DNA of 64,000 nt from an uncultured Tenacibaculum sp. (GCA_947492185.1 CANLMR010000002.1:248001-312000); one strand, 5' to 3'. Numbered from the stretch's first letter, positions 1 through 9,451 are shown. Notes: generated from the sequence alone by a model not told the origin. Program-made: numbers and translations.

Positions 1-295
1 ACAGTGAAATATTTCTCAACTTTTTAGATGAAGAAGCTGTATTGAAAATAACTTTATCAAACTTTGACAATTGTTTTGTTAGTTTAACTTGAAGTGATAA
101 TGATTTCAAAAAAGAAAGATTATTGAAATTTACTTCTTCAACGTTATCAAAAAAATCAATATAGGACTCTGTTTGTTTTATAACATCTGAATGAGCTAAT
201 AAAGAAATTGAATATCCTGCATCTTTTAAAAAAGAAACTTGTGTATAAATACACTCTTCGTGTGATTCTGATATTTCAACTATAACTACTTTCAT
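1..295 (-). CDS. Glycosyltransferase-like protein, N-terminal part only (gene cut by window edge)
   Basis: The start codon is at 293-295 on the minus strand and the frame stays open to base 1, so about 98 N-terminal residues are visible. They begin MKVVIVEISESHEECIYTQV and continue with FLKDAGYSISLLAH. An opening beta strand, a helix and a second strand near 'AGYSISLLAH' fit the Rossmann-like N-terminal domain of family 4 type glycosyltransferases. The donor-binding domain lies outside the window, so the family call is tentative. The gene lies downstream of dapD on the same strand, behind a hairpin that ends four bases before its ATG. Confidence 0.5.
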   Translation of the reverse strand, partial: MKVVIVEISESHEECIYTQVSFLKDAGYSISLLAHSDVIKQTESYIDFFDNVEEVNFNNLSFLKSLSLQVKLTKQLSKFDKVIFNTASSSKKLRNISL

Positions 296-298
296 ACT

Positions 299-335
299 AA
301 AAGAGACCAAATATAAAACTATATTCGGTCTCTTT
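299..335 (-). terminator. Hairpin after dapD, terminator or start-site hairpin
   Basis: AAAGAGACC (300-308) is complementary to GGTCTCTTT (327-335), with an 18-base loop. Read on the minus strand, the second arm runs into TTTT, as in an intrinsic terminator for dapD. The hairpin ends directly before the ATG of the next minus-strand gene at 295, so it could also cover that gene's translation start. The long loop makes it a modest terminator. Confidence 0.5.
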
Positions 336-359
336 AGAAATATTATTTAACTGTAATTA

Positions 360-1175
360 TTAAACAGCTACATCGTATTCTCTAAGTGCATCATTTAAAG
401 ATGTTTTCTTATTTGTACTTTCTTTACGTTTTCCTATAATTAAAGCACATGGTACATTAAACTCTCCAGCTGCAAATTTTTTGGTATAACTTCCAGGAAT
501 TACAACAGAACGAGCGGGAACTCTACCCTTCATTTCAACTGGCTCATCTCCTGTAACATCAATAATTTTAGTAGATGCTGTTAATACAACATTAGCTCCT
601 AAAACAGCCTCCTTCTCTACTCTAACTCCTTCTACTACGATACAACGAGATCCTATAAAAGCATTATCTTCAATAATAACCGGTGCGGCTTGTAAAGGTT
701 CTAAAACTCCACCAATTCCTACACCTCCAGATAAGTGAACATTTTTACCAATTTGTGCACATGAACCTACAGTTGCCCATGTATCAACCATCGTTCCTTC
801 ATCTACATAAGCTCCAATATTAACATAACTCGGCATTAAAATAGTTCCTGCAGAAATATATGCACCATGACGCGCAACTGCATTAGGTACTACCCTAATT
901 CCTTTCTCTTTATAATTTCTTTTTAACGGAATTTTATCATGATATTCAAAAATACCAGCTTCTAAAGTTTCCATTTTTTGAATTGGGAAATATAAAACAA
1001 CTGCTTTTTTAACCCATTCGTTTACTTGCCATCCGTCTGCAGTTGGTTCCGCTACACGTAACTCTCCTAAATCTAATAAATCAACTACTTGTCTTATAGC
1101 ATTTATGGTTTCTTCTTCTTTTAAAAGCTCTCTATTATCCCAAGCTTTTTCTATAATTGAACGAATTTCTGTCAT
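360..1175 (-). CDS. dapD: 2,3,4,5-tetrahydropyridine-2,6-dicarboxylate N-succinyltransferase
   Basis: This 271-residue protein matches DapD, the cytoplasmic enzyme that succinylates tetrahydrodipicolinate in the diaminopimelate/lysine pathway. The middle shows the hexapeptide pattern of a left-handed beta-helix, for example 'AYISAGTILMPSYVNIGAYVD' and 'IEDNAFIGSRCIVVEGVRV' around residues 105-190. The N-terminal helical part begins MTEIRSIIEKAWDNRELL. The length is normal for the family. It is divergent from ruvX and has its own -7 box at 1192-1199. The next gene on the same strand is a glycosyltransferase behind a hairpin, so dapD is probably transcribed mostly alone. Confidence 0.97.
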   Translation of the reverse strand: MTEIRSIIEKAWDNRELLKEEETINAIRQVVDLLDLGELRVAEPTADGWQVNEWVKKAVVLYFPIQKMETLEAGIFEYHDKIPLKRNYKEKGIRVVPNAVARHGAYISAGTILMPSYVNIGAYVDEGTMVDTWATVGSCAQIGKNVHLSGGVGIGGVLEPLQAAPVIIEDNAFIGSRCIVVEGVRVEKEAVLGANVVLTASTKIIDVTGDEPVEMKGRVPARSVVIPGSYTKKFAAGEFNVPCALIIGKRKESTNKKTSLNDALREYDVAV

Positions 1176-1191
1176 TGTAAAATATTTTATG

Positions 1192-1199
1192 CAAATATA
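1192..1199 (-). promoter_or_regulatory. -7 promoter box for dapD
   Basis: Read on the minus strand this is TATATTTG, a perfect match to the Bacteroidota -7 element TAnnTTTG. It lies 16 bases before the dapD ATG. I see no clear -33 TTG at the usual spacing. Confidence 0.5.
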
Positions 1200-1268
1200 A
1201 ATCAGTATCTAAATTGAATAGCGAAAATACATTTTTTAAACAGAAATCGTTTCCTTGTTTAAAATGAG

Positions 1269-1276
1269 TATTTTTG
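1269..1276 (+). promoter_or_regulatory. -7 promoter box for ruvX
   Basis: TATTTTTG matches TAnnTTTG and is followed by C. It lies 16 bases before the TTG start of ruvX, giving a very short leader. The -33 element is not obvious. Confidence 0.5.
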
Positions 1277-1292
1277 CCAAAAATAAAATAAT

Positions 1293-1703
1293 TTGGCGCG
1301 TATACTTGCTATAGATTTTGGATTAAAAAGAACAGGAATAGCTGTTACTGATGAATTACAAATAATCGCATCAGGATTAACTACTGTTCCTACAGAAGAT
1401 TTAGTTTCTTTCCTTAAAGACTATACTTCTAAAGAAAGTGTTGAGCTTTTCTTAGTTGGTAAACCTAAACAAATGGATAATACCGATAGTGAAAGTGAAC
1501 AACTTATAGTTCCATTTTTAGAAAAACTAAAGAAAAAAATACCTTCTATTCCTATTGAACGAGTTGATGAACGCTTTACTTCTAAAATGGCTTTTCAAAC
1601 TATGATTGATAGTGGTTTGAAAAAGAAACAACGAAGAAACAAGGCTTTAGTAGACGAAATTAGCGCTACTATAATTCTTCAATCATATTTATATAGCAAA
1701 TAA
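1293..1703 (+). CDS. ruvX: Holliday junction resolvase-like protein YqgF/RuvX
   Basis: This is a 136-residue YqgF-family protein with an RNase H-like fold, implicated in pre-16S rRNA processing. The N-terminus MARILAIDFGLKRTGIAVTD carries the catalytic aspartate in 'AIDFG'. 'FLVGKPKQMDNTDS' and 'ERVDERFTS' are the other family motifs, and the length is typical. The start codon is TTG: there is an in-frame TAA just upstream and no ATG between it and the conserved N-terminus. It is followed by def, which has its own promoter-like box. Confidence 0.92.
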   Translation: MARILAIDFGLKRTGIAVTDELQIIASGLTTVPTEDLVSFLKDYTSKESVELFLVGKPKQMDNTDSESEQLIVPFLEKLKKKIPSIPIERVDERFTSKMAFQTMIDSGLKKKQRRNKALVDEISATIILQSYLYSK

Positions 1704-1726
1704 TTTAAAGTAAAAAACGTTATTTG

Positions 1727-1734
1727 TACTTTTG
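1727..1734 (+). promoter_or_regulatory. -7 promoter box for def
   Basis: TACTTTTG matches TAnnTTTG. It is 25 bases before the ATG of def and could also drive the DUF5606 and mazG genes downstream. Confidence 0.5.
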
Positions 1735-1759
1735 CGTGCATTTTAAAACTTAATTGTAT

Positions 1760-2344
1760 ATGATTTTACCGATTGTCGCATATGGTGATCCTGTTTTAAG
1801 AAAAGTTGGGAAAGAAATTGACAAAGATTATCCTAATCTTACTGAGTTAATTGCCAACATGAAAGAAACAATGTACAATGCCTCTGGTGTTGGTTTAGCT
1901 GCTCCACAAATTGGAAAAGATATTCGTTTATTCATTATAGACGCTTCTCCCTTTGCCGCTGATGAAGATTTAAGCGATGATGAACGTAAGGTTCTTGAAG
2001 GTTTTAATCGTGTTTTTATAAATGCAAAAATTGTTGAAGAAGAAGGTGAAGAATGGATTTTTAACGAAGGTTGTTTAAGCATTCCAGATGTAAGAGAAGA
2101 TGTTTGGAGAAAACCTACGGTTACTATAGAATATCATGACGAAAACTTTGAGAAAAAGACAGAAGTTTTATCTGGGCTTGCAGCAAGAGTTTTCCAACAC
2201 GAATATGATCATATTGAAGGAGTATTATTTACGGATAAACTTTCTTCTTTAAAGAAAAGATTAATTAAGAAAAAACTAGAAAATATTTCAAAAGGAAAGA
2301 TTAGATCTGATTACAGAATGCGCTTTCCTAAATTAAAAAGATAA
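1760..2344 (+). CDS. def: Peptide deformylase
   Basis: This 194-residue peptide deformylase removes the formyl group from the N-terminal methionine of new proteins. All three metal-site motifs are present: 'GVGLAAPQIG' near residue 45, 'EGCLSIP' near 105 with the metal-binding cysteine, and 'QHEYDHIEG' (HEXXH) near 150. I start at the ATG at 1760 (MILPIVAYGDPVLR). The frame extends to a TTG two codons earlier, but the family normally begins this way. It is followed 8 bases later by the DUF5606 gene and then mazG, suggesting one transcript. Confidence 0.96.
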   Translation: MILPIVAYGDPVLRKVGKEIDKDYPNLTELIANMKETMYNASGVGLAAPQIGKDIRLFIIDASPFAADEDLSDDERKVLEGFNRVFINAKIVEEEGEEWIFNEGCLSIPDVREDVWRKPTVTIEYHDENFEKKTEVLSGLAARVFQHEYDHIEGVLFTDKLSSLKKRLIKKKLENISKGKIRSDYRMRFPKLKR

Positions 2345-2352
2345 TTAAATAC

Positions 2353-2775
2353 ATGGAATTTAGTAAAATTATAGCTGTATCGGGAAAACCTGGATTATTC
2401 GAAATTTTATCACAAACTAAAAGTGGTGTAATCGTTAAATCATTATTAGAAGAAAAACGTATGCCAATTACAGCAACACATAATGTGAGTTTATTAGAAA
2501 ATATAGCAATCTTCACTTATGCAGATGATGTTCCTTTAGCTGATGTTTTTAAAAATATCGCGGATAAGGAAAATGGCAAAGAAGCTATTTCTCACAAAGA
2601 AAGTGCTAATAAATTAACAGCGTATTTCTCTGAAGTATTACCTGATTATGATGATGAAAGAGTATATACTTCAAATATTAAGAAAGTAATTCAGTGGTAT
2701 AATATTTTAGCTAAAGCTAATTTTGATTTTTCTACCTTAACACAGGAAGAAGTTACTACTGACGAAGAAGAATAG
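2353..2775 (+). CDS. DUF5606 family protein
   Basis: This 140-residue cytoplasmic protein is of a type I know from Flavobacteria as DUF5606; its function is unknown. It starts 'MEFSKIIAVSGKPGLFEIL' and continues with 'SGVIVKSLLEEKRMPITA', which looks like a small SH3-like beta-barrel. An acidic C-terminus ends TTDEEE. There is no signal peptide or membrane segment. It sits between def and mazG with gaps of 8 and 4 bases, so it is almost certainly co-transcribed with them. The context hints at a housekeeping role but does not define it. Confidence 0.85.
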   Translation: MEFSKIIAVSGKPGLFEILSQTKSGVIVKSLLEEKRMPITATHNVSLLENIAIFTYADDVPLADVFKNIADKENGKEAISHKESANKLTAYFSEVLPDYDDERVYTSNIKKVIQWYNILAKANFDFSTLTQEEVTTDEEE

Positions 2776-2779
2776 ACAT

Positions 2780-3562
2780 ATGTCAAATACTCGTAAACAA
2801 CAATTAGAAGCTTTTAATCGTCTCTTAGACATAATGGACGAGCTTCGCGAAAAGTGTCCTTGGGATAAAAAACAAACTCTTGAGAGTTTAAGACATTTAA
2901 CAATTGAAGAAGTTTACGAATTAGGTGACGCTATTTTAGATAATGATTTAGAAGAGCTTAAAAAAGAATTAGGCGATGTGCTTTTGCACATCGTTTTTTA
3001 TGCTAAAATAGGAAGTGAGAAAAACGCTTTTGACATAGCTGATATTGCAAATTCAATTTCTGATAAATTAATAGAAAGGCATCCACATATTTATGGTGAT
3101 GTTTCTGTTAAAAATGAAGAAGAAGTAAAACAAAACTGGGAAAAACTAAAACTCAAAGAGGGAAAAAAATCTGTTTTAGAAGGTGTACCTCGTAGTTTAC
3201 CCGCTTTGGTTAAAGCTAATCGAATTCAAGACAAAGTAGCAGGCGTTGGATTTGATTGGGAAGAACCTCACCAAGTTTGGGAAAAGGTTCAGGAAGAGCT
3301 AAGCGAATTAAACGAAGAAATTGAAAAAGGAAATCAACAAAATATAGAAAAAGAGTTTGGTGATGTTTTATTTTCAATGATTAATTACGCAAGGTTCATA
3401 AAAGTGAATCCTGAAAATGCATTAGAACGAACTAATAAAAAGTTCATAAATCGTTTTCAATACTTAGAGAAAAAAGCTAAAGAATTAGGAAAAGAACTAT
3501 CTGATATGACTTTGGCTGAAATGGATGTTTTCTGGGATGAAGCCAAAACATTTTTTAAGTAA
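2780..3562 (+). CDS. mazG: Nucleoside triphosphate pyrophosphohydrolase MazG
   Basis: This 260-residue protein contains two MazG domains. It should hydrolyse NTPs and dNTPs to monophosphate and pyrophosphate, a house-cleaning activity. The first domain shows 'LREKCPWDKKQTLESLR', 'EEVYEL' and 'ELGDVLLH' (about residues 18-75). The second shows 'VQEELSELNEEIEKG' and 'EFGDVLFSMINYAR' (about 170-210). The metal-binding acidic residues are present in both. The length equals that of the usual two-domain enzyme. It is the third gene of the def cluster, followed 5 bases later by a glycosyltransferase. Confidence 0.95.
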   Translation: MSNTRKQQLEAFNRLLDIMDELREKCPWDKKQTLESLRHLTIEEVYELGDAILDNDLEELKKELGDVLLHIVFYAKIGSEKNAFDIADIANSISDKLIERHPHIYGDVSVKNEEEVKQNWEKLKLKEGKKSVLEGVPRSLPALVKANRIQDKVAGVGFDWEEPHQVWEKVQEELSELNEEIEKGNQQNIEKEFGDVLFSMINYARFIKVNPENALERTNKKFINRFQYLEKKAKELGKELSDMTLAEMDVFWDEAKTFFK

Positions 3563-3567
3563 ATAAC

Positions 3568-4659
3568 ATGAATGTACTTTTCGTTTTAGGTGGTGGTAAT
3601 TTAAATGCTCAAATAGCCCAAGTAGCTTTGTTTTTAGGATTAAAAAAGAAAGGAATTTCTATTTTTCTAATTGGCCCTATAGCTAATGATGTTCGTGATT
3701 ATATACTATCACAAGATGAAAATGCTACTTTTCTAAATATATTTCCTAAGAAAAAAATTGATAAAGATTATCAACAACAATTTTCAGAATTAATCACTAA
3801 GTATACTATTGATTTAGTTCATTTTATTACTGGAAAAGCTGCTAGAAGTGGTTTGATAGCTTTAAGAAAACATCCTAAAGTAAAAACAGTTATTTATTTT
3901 GGTTCAGTAAGTTTACACTGGTATGATCCTAGTTCTTATCTTACCTATTTAAATCCAAGAATTGATGCAATAATTGGAAATAGTAATTTTGTTTATAATC
4001 ATGTTAAAAAACAGCTTTTTGGTAAACATAAACAAAAGGCAATTCGCATCTTTAAAGGATATAGTTCAGAATGGTTTTCTGATGTAAAACCTTTTGATTA
4101 CAAACAAATTGGGATTCCAAAAGATGCAATTATTGTTTGTTCTATAGGAAATCACCGTAAAGTAAAAGGAACAAAATACTTTTTAGAATCTTCAAATTAT
4201 TTGGAATCTGATCAAGAAATACATTATGTTCTTATTGGTGAAAATACAGATGCTGAACATTTATCTAAAATTAAATTGAATAGTAGAATAGCAAATAGAA
4301 TTCATGTATTAGGAAAAAGAAATGACGTTCCTGATTTACTTGCAGGTTGTGATATGTACGTTCAAACTTCTTTGAGTGAAGGATTCGGAAGAGCTATTAG
4401 CGAAGCTATGAGTATTGGAAAACCTGTTATAATGACTAATGCAGGAGGATGCACTGAGCTTATTGATGAAAATTCAGGAATTGTTGTTCCATTAAAAGAT
4501 TCTAAAGGAATTGGTAAAGCTATATCTAAATTAGCTAATAGTAGAGAATTATGTTCTAAAATGGGAATAAATGCAAAAGAACGCATACTTAATGTATACA
4601 GTATAGAAAGAACTGTAAACGAAACCTTATCTTTATATCAAAAACTATTAGATGAGTAA
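3568..4659 (+). CDS. Glycosyltransferase family 4 protein
   Basis: This 363-residue GT-B protein has the GT4 layout. The N-terminal domain starts 'MNVLFVLGGGNLNAQIAQV'. The C-terminal donor-binding domain (about 185-350) has 'CSIGNHRKVKGTKYFLES', 'HVLGKRNDVPDLLAGCDMYV' and the E-X7-E region 'EGFGRAISEAMSIGKPVI'. It probably transfers a sugar from a nucleotide donor to a surface glycan, but the substrate cannot be read from the sequence. The last 8 bases overlap the next gene, an SDR, suggesting translational coupling and perhaps a shared pathway. Confidence 0.88.
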   Translation: MNVLFVLGGGNLNAQIAQVALFLGLKKKGISIFLIGPIANDVRDYILSQDENATFLNIFPKKKIDKDYQQQFSELITKYTIDLVHFITGKAARSGLIALRKHPKVKTVIYFGSVSLHWYDPSSYLTYLNPRIDAIIGNSNFVYNHVKKQLFGKHKQKAIRIFKGYSSEWFSDVKPFDYKQIGIPKDAIIVCSIGNHRKVKGTKYFLESSNYLESDQEIHYVLIGENTDAEHLSKIKLNSRIANRIHVLGKRNDVPDLLAGCDMYVQTSLSEGFGRAISEAMSIGKPVIMTNAGGCTELIDENSGIVVPLKDSKGIGKAISKLANSRELCSKMGINAKERILNVYSIERTVNETLSLYQKLLDE

Positions 4660-5380
4660 GATCTTAATCATAACTGGGGGAAGTAAAGGAATTGGTAAAG
4701 CTATAGCCTACTACTACTCTAAAAATGGTTATGAGGTCTATTCTTTTTCCAGAACTAAAAACAATGATAACTACCTAAATGAAATTGCAGTTGATTTATC
4801 TGACTTAAATAGTTCTGTATTCAATTTTGAAAACCTTCTAAGTAAACTAAAAGCAAAAACCGTTAAATCAATCACCTTAATCAACAATGCTGGTAGATTA
4901 GGTCAAATTGCAAATCTAGAAAACATTACACCTCAAGATATTAATGAATCTATTCTTGTTAATACAACTATACCTCTTACCTTTTCAAGCATTTTCATTA
5001 AAGAATTTTCTTCAGTAAGTTGTGTAAAGCAAATAATTACGATTTCTTCAGGAGCAGCAACAAAGCCTTATTCGGGTTGGAGTGTATATTGTAGCTCAAA
5101 AGCAGCTATAGATATGATGACGGCTACTATAGCTCAAGAACAAGAAAAGGCAGAAAATCCAGTTCATGCGTTTGGAATTCGTCCAGGTGTAGTTGACACA
5201 AATATGCAATCACAAATACGACAAACGAGTGTTTCAGATTTTAAAAATGTTCAACGTTTTATAGATTTAAAGAAGAATCAAGAATTGTATACTCCAGAAT
5301 TTGTTGCACAGCGTATTTTTGAATTAGATAACAACAACAAATTAAAAAATGGTTTAACTTTAGATCTTAGAAATTTATAA
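4652..5380 (+). CDS. SDR family NAD(P)-dependent oxidoreductase
   Basis: This 242-residue classical short-chain dehydrogenase has the cofactor motif 'ITGGSKGIGKAIAYYYSKNG' (TGxxxGIG) at residues 7-26. It also has 'NNAG' near 78, the catalytic serine in 'ISSGAA' near 132, and the YxxxK active site in 'YCSSKAA' near 146. Its overall look resembles benzil reductase/sepiapterin reductase-like SDRs, but the substrate is unknown. It overlaps the preceding glycosyltransferase by 8 bases. A thioredoxin-like gene follows after 25 bases. Confidence 0.9.
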   Translation: MSKILIITGGSKGIGKAIAYYYSKNGYEVYSFSRTKNNDNYLNEIAVDLSDLNSSVFNFENLLSKLKAKTVKSITLINNAGRLGQIANLENITPQDINESILVNTTIPLTFSSIFIKEFSSVSCVKQIITISSGAATKPYSGWSVYCSSKAAIDMMTATIAQEQEKAENPVHAFGIRPGVVDTNMQSQIRQTSVSDFKNVQRFIDLKKNQELYTPEFVAQRIFELDNNNKLKNGLTLDLRNL

Positions 5381-5405
5381 ATTCAATTCAAAAAACACTT
5401 CAAAA

Positions 5406-5960
5406 ATGGCACTTACAGAATCTAATGAATTTAAAATTGGTGCTATAGCTCCAAATTTTGAATTAATAAACACTATTAACCAGAATCTTATAAAACTTTC
5501 TGAAGTGAAAGGAAAAAAAGGTACTGCAATATTTTTCATTTGTAACCACTGTCCTTTTGTAATTCACGTTAATGAAGAATTGGTAAAATTAGCAAATGAT
5601 TATAAGGATAAAGGAATTTCATTTATTGCAATTAGTAGTAATGATGTTGAAAAACACCCACAAGATGGACCTGAATCCATGAAAAGAAATGCTGAAAAAT
5701 TAAATTATCCTTTTCCTTATTTATATGACAAAACTCAAGAGGTAGCTAAAGCTTACAATGCAGCTTGTACTCCAGATTTATATCTTTTTGATGAAGATTT
5801 GAAATCAGTATATCATGGCCAATTGGATGCTTCTCGACCAGGAAATAATATTCCTGTTACTGGTAAAGATTTTAGAAAAGCTATAGATAGCTTACTAAAA
5901 GATAAATCTATAGTAGAGCTACAAAAACCAAGTATTGGTTGCAACATTAAATGGAAATAG
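5406..5960 (+). CDS. Thioredoxin family protein (AhpC/TSA-like redoxin)
   Basis: This 184-residue protein has a thioredoxin fold and no signal peptide, so it is cytoplasmic. The redox site is 'FFICNHCPFVIHVNEEL' (CxxC at about residues 47-50), characteristic of a redoxin subgroup found in many bacteria. Later motifs include 'FIAISSNDVEKHPQDGPESM', a cis-proline-type loop 'AACTPDLYLFDED' near 120, and 'YHGQLDASRPGNN'. It is likely a thiol-dependent reductase or peroxidase; no substrate can be assigned. It follows the SDR gene on the same strand. Confidence 0.9.
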   Translation: MALTESNEFKIGAIAPNFELINTINQNLIKLSEVKGKKGTAIFFICNHCPFVIHVNEELVKLANDYKDKGISFIAISSNDVEKHPQDGPESMKRNAEKLNYPFPYLYDKTQEVAKAYNAACTPDLYLFDEDLKSVYHGQLDASRPGNNIPVTGKDFRKAIDSLLKDKSIVELQKPSIGCNIKWK

Positions 5961-6173
5961 CTTTTAAAGCTAGGAATAGAGCCTCAAGTTTTTTGAAAAT
6001 AATTTACTAAATAAATTTAAATTAAGTAGAGTTATGCAGGTTCTTCTGAAATTAACATATGTTTATTTTTATTGCTAAAAAATTGAATATTCATTAAATT
6101 GTTAATAAGTTTATTTGCAATATTTAATAATTATACATAAGTTAGCCACGCAAACCCCTAATTCCCCAAAATC

Positions 6174-6713
6174 ATGTATAAAAATATATTTATACTCTTA
6201 TCTCTCATTGCACTAAATTTTTCTTACGCTCAACAACAAGATTATAAATCTAATCTTATAGAAAATGCTCTAGTTAAAGCTGAAAAGGAGAACAAGCATG
6301 TTTTTATTAATTACCTATCTGCTTCGTGCAAAGTAAGTGATAAAATGAAATCATTAATGAATACAGAATCTTTTAAAAAAGTATTTGATTCTAATTATGT
6401 TGTTATTAACATTACTGTATCAAAAGAAGAAACTTCTGAATTTGTAAATTGTTCAAACCCAGTTAAATCTTTTGGAAAAAGTAATTGTAATCCTATTCAA
6501 TTTCCTTTTTGGTATGTGCTAGATAAATCTGGAAATTATGTAGCAACTTCATTTGTTGATGGTGAACAAAACATCGGATATCCAAATAAAGAAAATATGG
6601 GTAGTTTTTTAGCTATTATAAAAAACACATCAAATTTTACTGATTCTAGTTTAGAAATGATTAGTAACTCATTTTTTAATAAGAAGAATCAACAACTATA
6701 TACAAGTAAATAA
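6174..6713 (+). CDS. Secreted thioredoxin-fold protein lacking a CxxC site
   Basis: This 179-residue protein begins with a signal peptide (about residues 1-19, cut after 'NFSYAQ'). The rest resembles thioredoxin-like periplasmic proteins: 'AEKENKHVFINYLSASCKVSDKM' aligns with the strand and active-site helix of proteins that usually carry 'WCxxC', and a C-terminal strand reads 'FPFWYVLDKSGNYVATSF'. Here the site is 'SASCKVSD' with one cysteine, so ordinary disulfide exchange is unlikely; two further cysteines occur at 'FVNCSNP' and 'KSNCNP'. A strong bidirectional terminator follows. Function unknown. Confidence 0.7.
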   Translation: MYKNIFILLSLIALNFSYAQQQDYKSNLIENALVKAEKENKHVFINYLSASCKVSDKMKSLMNTESFKKVFDSNYVVINITVSKEETSEFVNCSNPVKSFGKSNCNPIQFPFWYVLDKSGNYVATSFVDGEQNIGYPNKENMGSFLAIIKNTSNFTDSSLEMISNSFFNKKNQQLYTSK

Positions 6714-6745
6714 ATAATGTTAACTTCAATAAGAAAAGAAACTAT

Positions 6746-6777
6746 AAAAAAAAACTCCCATATGGGAGTTTTTTTTT
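6746..6777. terminator. Bidirectional intrinsic terminator
   Basis: An A-tract, ACTCCC-ATAT-GGGAGT (6754-6769) and a T-tract form a textbook two-way terminator. It serves the plus-strand gene ending at 6713 and the minus-strand lon gene, whose stop codon (6776-6778) lies in the flanking tract. Confidence 0.93.
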
Positions 6778-9229
6778 ATAGTTTCTTAGCATTCTTTACT
6801 TTCTGTTTTGTAAGTGCTATATCAATTACTTCACTCATTTCTGTTACATAATGAAATTTTAATCCCTTCAAATAACTTTCTTTAATTTCATTAATATCCT
6901 TCTTATTATCCGCACAAAGAATAATTTCTTTAATATTAGCTCTTTTAGCTGCTAATATCTTTTCTTTAATTCCCCCTACTGGTAAAACTTTCCCTCTTAA
7001 GGTTATTTCTCCAGTCATCGCTACTTTATTCTTAACTTTTCGTTGCGTAAATACTGAAACTAATGAAGTTAACATCGTAACTCCTGCACTCGGTCCATCT
7101 TTTGGAGTTGCTCCTTCTGGAACGTGAATATGAACATCATAATTATCTAAAACTTCAGGTTTAATTCCAAACTCTTCAGCATTAGATTTTATATACTTCA
7201 TTGCAATTGTTGATGATTCTTTCATTACAGTTCCTAAATTACCTGTAATAGAAAGGTTTCCTTTTCCTTTAGATAAAATAGACTCAATAAATAAAATATC
7301 TCCTCCAACACTTGTCCAAGCTAAACCAGTAACAACTCCAGCGGTATCATTGTTTTCATATTTATCACGTTCTAATCTTGCTGGTCCTAAAATCATTTCA
7401 ATGTCCTCATTAGTTAAAGCAACATTATACTCATCCTCCATAGCTATTGATTTAGCTGCATAACGTACTACTTTAGCTACTTGCTTTTCTAATCCACGCA
7501 CTCCTGATTCTCTAGTATACCCTTCAACTACCTTCTCAATTTGAGCTTTTCCTAATTTTAAATGTTCTTCTTTTAATCCATGCTCTTTTAACTGTTTAGG
7601 AAGTAAGTATTTCTTAGCGATTTCAATCTTTTCTTCTATAGTATATCCAGTTACATTAATAATCTCCATACGATCTCTTAACGCCCATGGAATTTGATTA
7701 ATGTTATTTGCTGTAGCAATGAATAAAACTTTAGAAAGGTCGTAACCTACTTCTAAATAATTATCATAAAACTCTGTATTTTGTTCTGGGTCTAATACTT
7801 CTAACATTGCCGAAGAAGGGTCTCCCTGATGGCTTTGTCCTAGTTTATCAATTTCATCTAATACAAAAACAGGATTAGAAGTACCTGCCTTTTTTATATT
7901 TTGAATTAATCGACCAGGCATAGCTCCAATATATGTTTTTCTATGTCCTCTAATCTCTGCTTCATCTCTCATTCCCCCTAATGACATTCTTATATATTTT
8001 CTTCCTAAAGCTTCAGCAACAGATTTACCTAAAGAAGTTTTACCAACACCTGGAGGTCCGTATAAACAAATAATTGGCGATTTCATATCTCCACGTAACT
8101 TTAATACAGCTAAATGTTCAATGATACGTTCTTTTACTTTTTCAAGTCCAAAATGATCTCTATCTAAGATTCTTTGCGCCTTTTTTAAATCAAATTTATC
8201 TTCTGAATATTCTCCCCAAGGTAATTCTAGTAATAATTCTAAATAATTACGTTGTACACCATATTCAGCCATTTGTGGGTTCATTCTACGAAGTCTGTTC
8301 ACTTCTTTTTCAAACGTTTCTCCTACTTCTTTAGACCATTTTTTCTTTCTGGCCAGAGCTCTCATTTCCTCAAGTTCTTGATCATGAGAAACACCACCTA
8401 ATTCTTCTTGAATCGTTTTTAATTGTTGATGTAAATAATATTCTCTTTGTTGTTTATCTAAATCAGATCTTGTTTTTGACTGAATATCATTACGTAATTG
8501 CAGCTTTTGCAACTCTCTATCCAAATTTTTTAACGTTAAAAGCGCTCTTTCTTTTAAGTTATCTTTTTCTAATAAAACTTGTTTTTGAGCAACACTCAAA
8601 TCCATATTAGAAGATATAAAGTTTACTAAAAAAGAATTCGATTGAATATTTTTAATAGCAAAAGATGCTTCAGAAGGTAACATTGGATTTTCCTTAATAA
8701 CATCTAAAGCTAATTCTTTTATAGATTCAATAATAGCATCAAATTCTTTCTGATCATCAATTGTTCTTTCTTCAATTGCCTCAGAAACTTTTGCCTTCAT
8801 ATATGGCTCTTCTTGAATCATCTCATTAATTTCAAAGCGTTTTTTACCTTGAATAATTACTGTAGTATTTCCATCAGGCATTTTTAACACTCTTAAAATT
8901 TGTGCTACAACACCAGTATGATAAATATCCCCTAATTTAGGGTCTTCTACTTCACTATCTCTTTGAGCAACAACTCCAAGCGTTTTGTTTCCTTTATTTG
9001 CGTCTTTAATTAATTGTATAGATTTATCTCTACCCGCAGTAATTGGAATTACTACTCCTGGAAATAAAACTGTATTTCTTAAAGGAAGTATTGGAAGTTC
9101 ACTAGGAACATCCTCTTTATTGATAATTTCTTCATCCTCTGGAGTTAATAATGGAATTAACTCAGAATCTTCATTTATCATATCTTGTAGAGACAAGTTG
9201 TCTAAATGTATTATTTTGGATCTACTCAT
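6776..9229 (-). CDS. lon: ATP-dependent endopeptidase La (Lon)
   Basis: Lon is the cytoplasmic AAA+ protease that degrades damaged and regulatory proteins. I see the N-terminal Lon substrate-binding domain (from '[19 protein letters not shown]'), a coiled-coil stretch, the Walker A 'GPPGVGKTS' near residue 391, the Walker B '[10 protein letters not shown]', and the protease domain with the Ser-Lys dyad in 'PKDGPSAG' (Ser714) and 'GGIKEK' (Lys757). I choose the ATG at 9229 (MSRSKIIHL, 817 residues). A TTG six codons upstream would give 823 residues but is a weaker start. The gene is isolated, with a terminator overlapping its end. Confidence 0.97.
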   Translation of the reverse strand: MSRSKIIHLDNLSLQDMINEDSELIPLLTPEDEEIINKEDVPSELPILPLRNTVLFPGVVIPITAGRDKSIQLIKDANKGNKTLGVVAQRDSEVEDPKLGDIYHTGVVAQILRVLKMPDGNTTVIIQGKKRFEINEMIQEEPYMKAKVSEAIEERTIDDQKEFDAIIESIKELALDVIKENPMLPSEASFAIKNIQSNSFLVNFISSNMDLSVAQKQVLLEKDNLKERALLTLKNLDRELQKLQLRNDIQSKTRSDLDKQQREYYLHQQLKTIQEELGGVSHDQELEEMRALARKKKWSKEVGETFEKEVNRLRRMNPQMAEYGVQRNYLELLLELPWGEYSEDKFDLKKAQRILDRDHFGLEKVKERIIEHLAVLKLRGDMKSPIICLYGPPGVGKTSLGKSVAEALGRKYIRMSLGGMRDEAEIRGHRKTYIGAMPGRLIQNIKKAGTSNPVFVLDEIDKLGQSHQGDPSSAMLEVLDPEQNTEFYDNYLEVGYDLSKVLFIATANNINQIPWALRDRMEIINVTGYTIEEKIEIAKKYLLPKQLKEHGLKEEHLKLGKAQIEKVVEGYTRESGVRGLEKQVAKVVRYAAKSIAMEDEYNVALTNEDIEMILGPARLERDKYENNDTAGVVTGLAWTSVGGDILFIESILSKGKGNLSITGNLGTVMKESSTIAMKYIKSNAEEFGIKPEVLDNYDVHIHVPEGATPKDGPSAGVTMLTSLVSVFTQRKVKNKVAMTGEITLRGKVLPVGGIKEKILAAKRANIKEIILCADNKKDINEIKESYLKGLKFHYVTEMSEVIDIALTKQKVKNAKKL

Positions 9230-9451
9230 ATTTTTTTTATCTGTCAATATGACATTAAATATCTTAATTCAATTTTTACACATTAGAATAAAAAACACTA
9301 TAAAACACTGTTTAACAAACTTTTAAAAATATATAAGTTAATTATTCTATCATAGTAAGTCAATAGTTATGCCAACAAAACTATTTTAAACGATTAGACT
9401 GTAACATATTTTTAAAAGATTCGTCTTATTTTTAGTATTTAAATTACCACT

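Noticed and set aside
9230..9247. TTG start of lon giving six extra residues
   Set aside because: An ATG 18 bases later gives a normal Lon N-terminus; the extension MTDKKN adds nothing recognisable.
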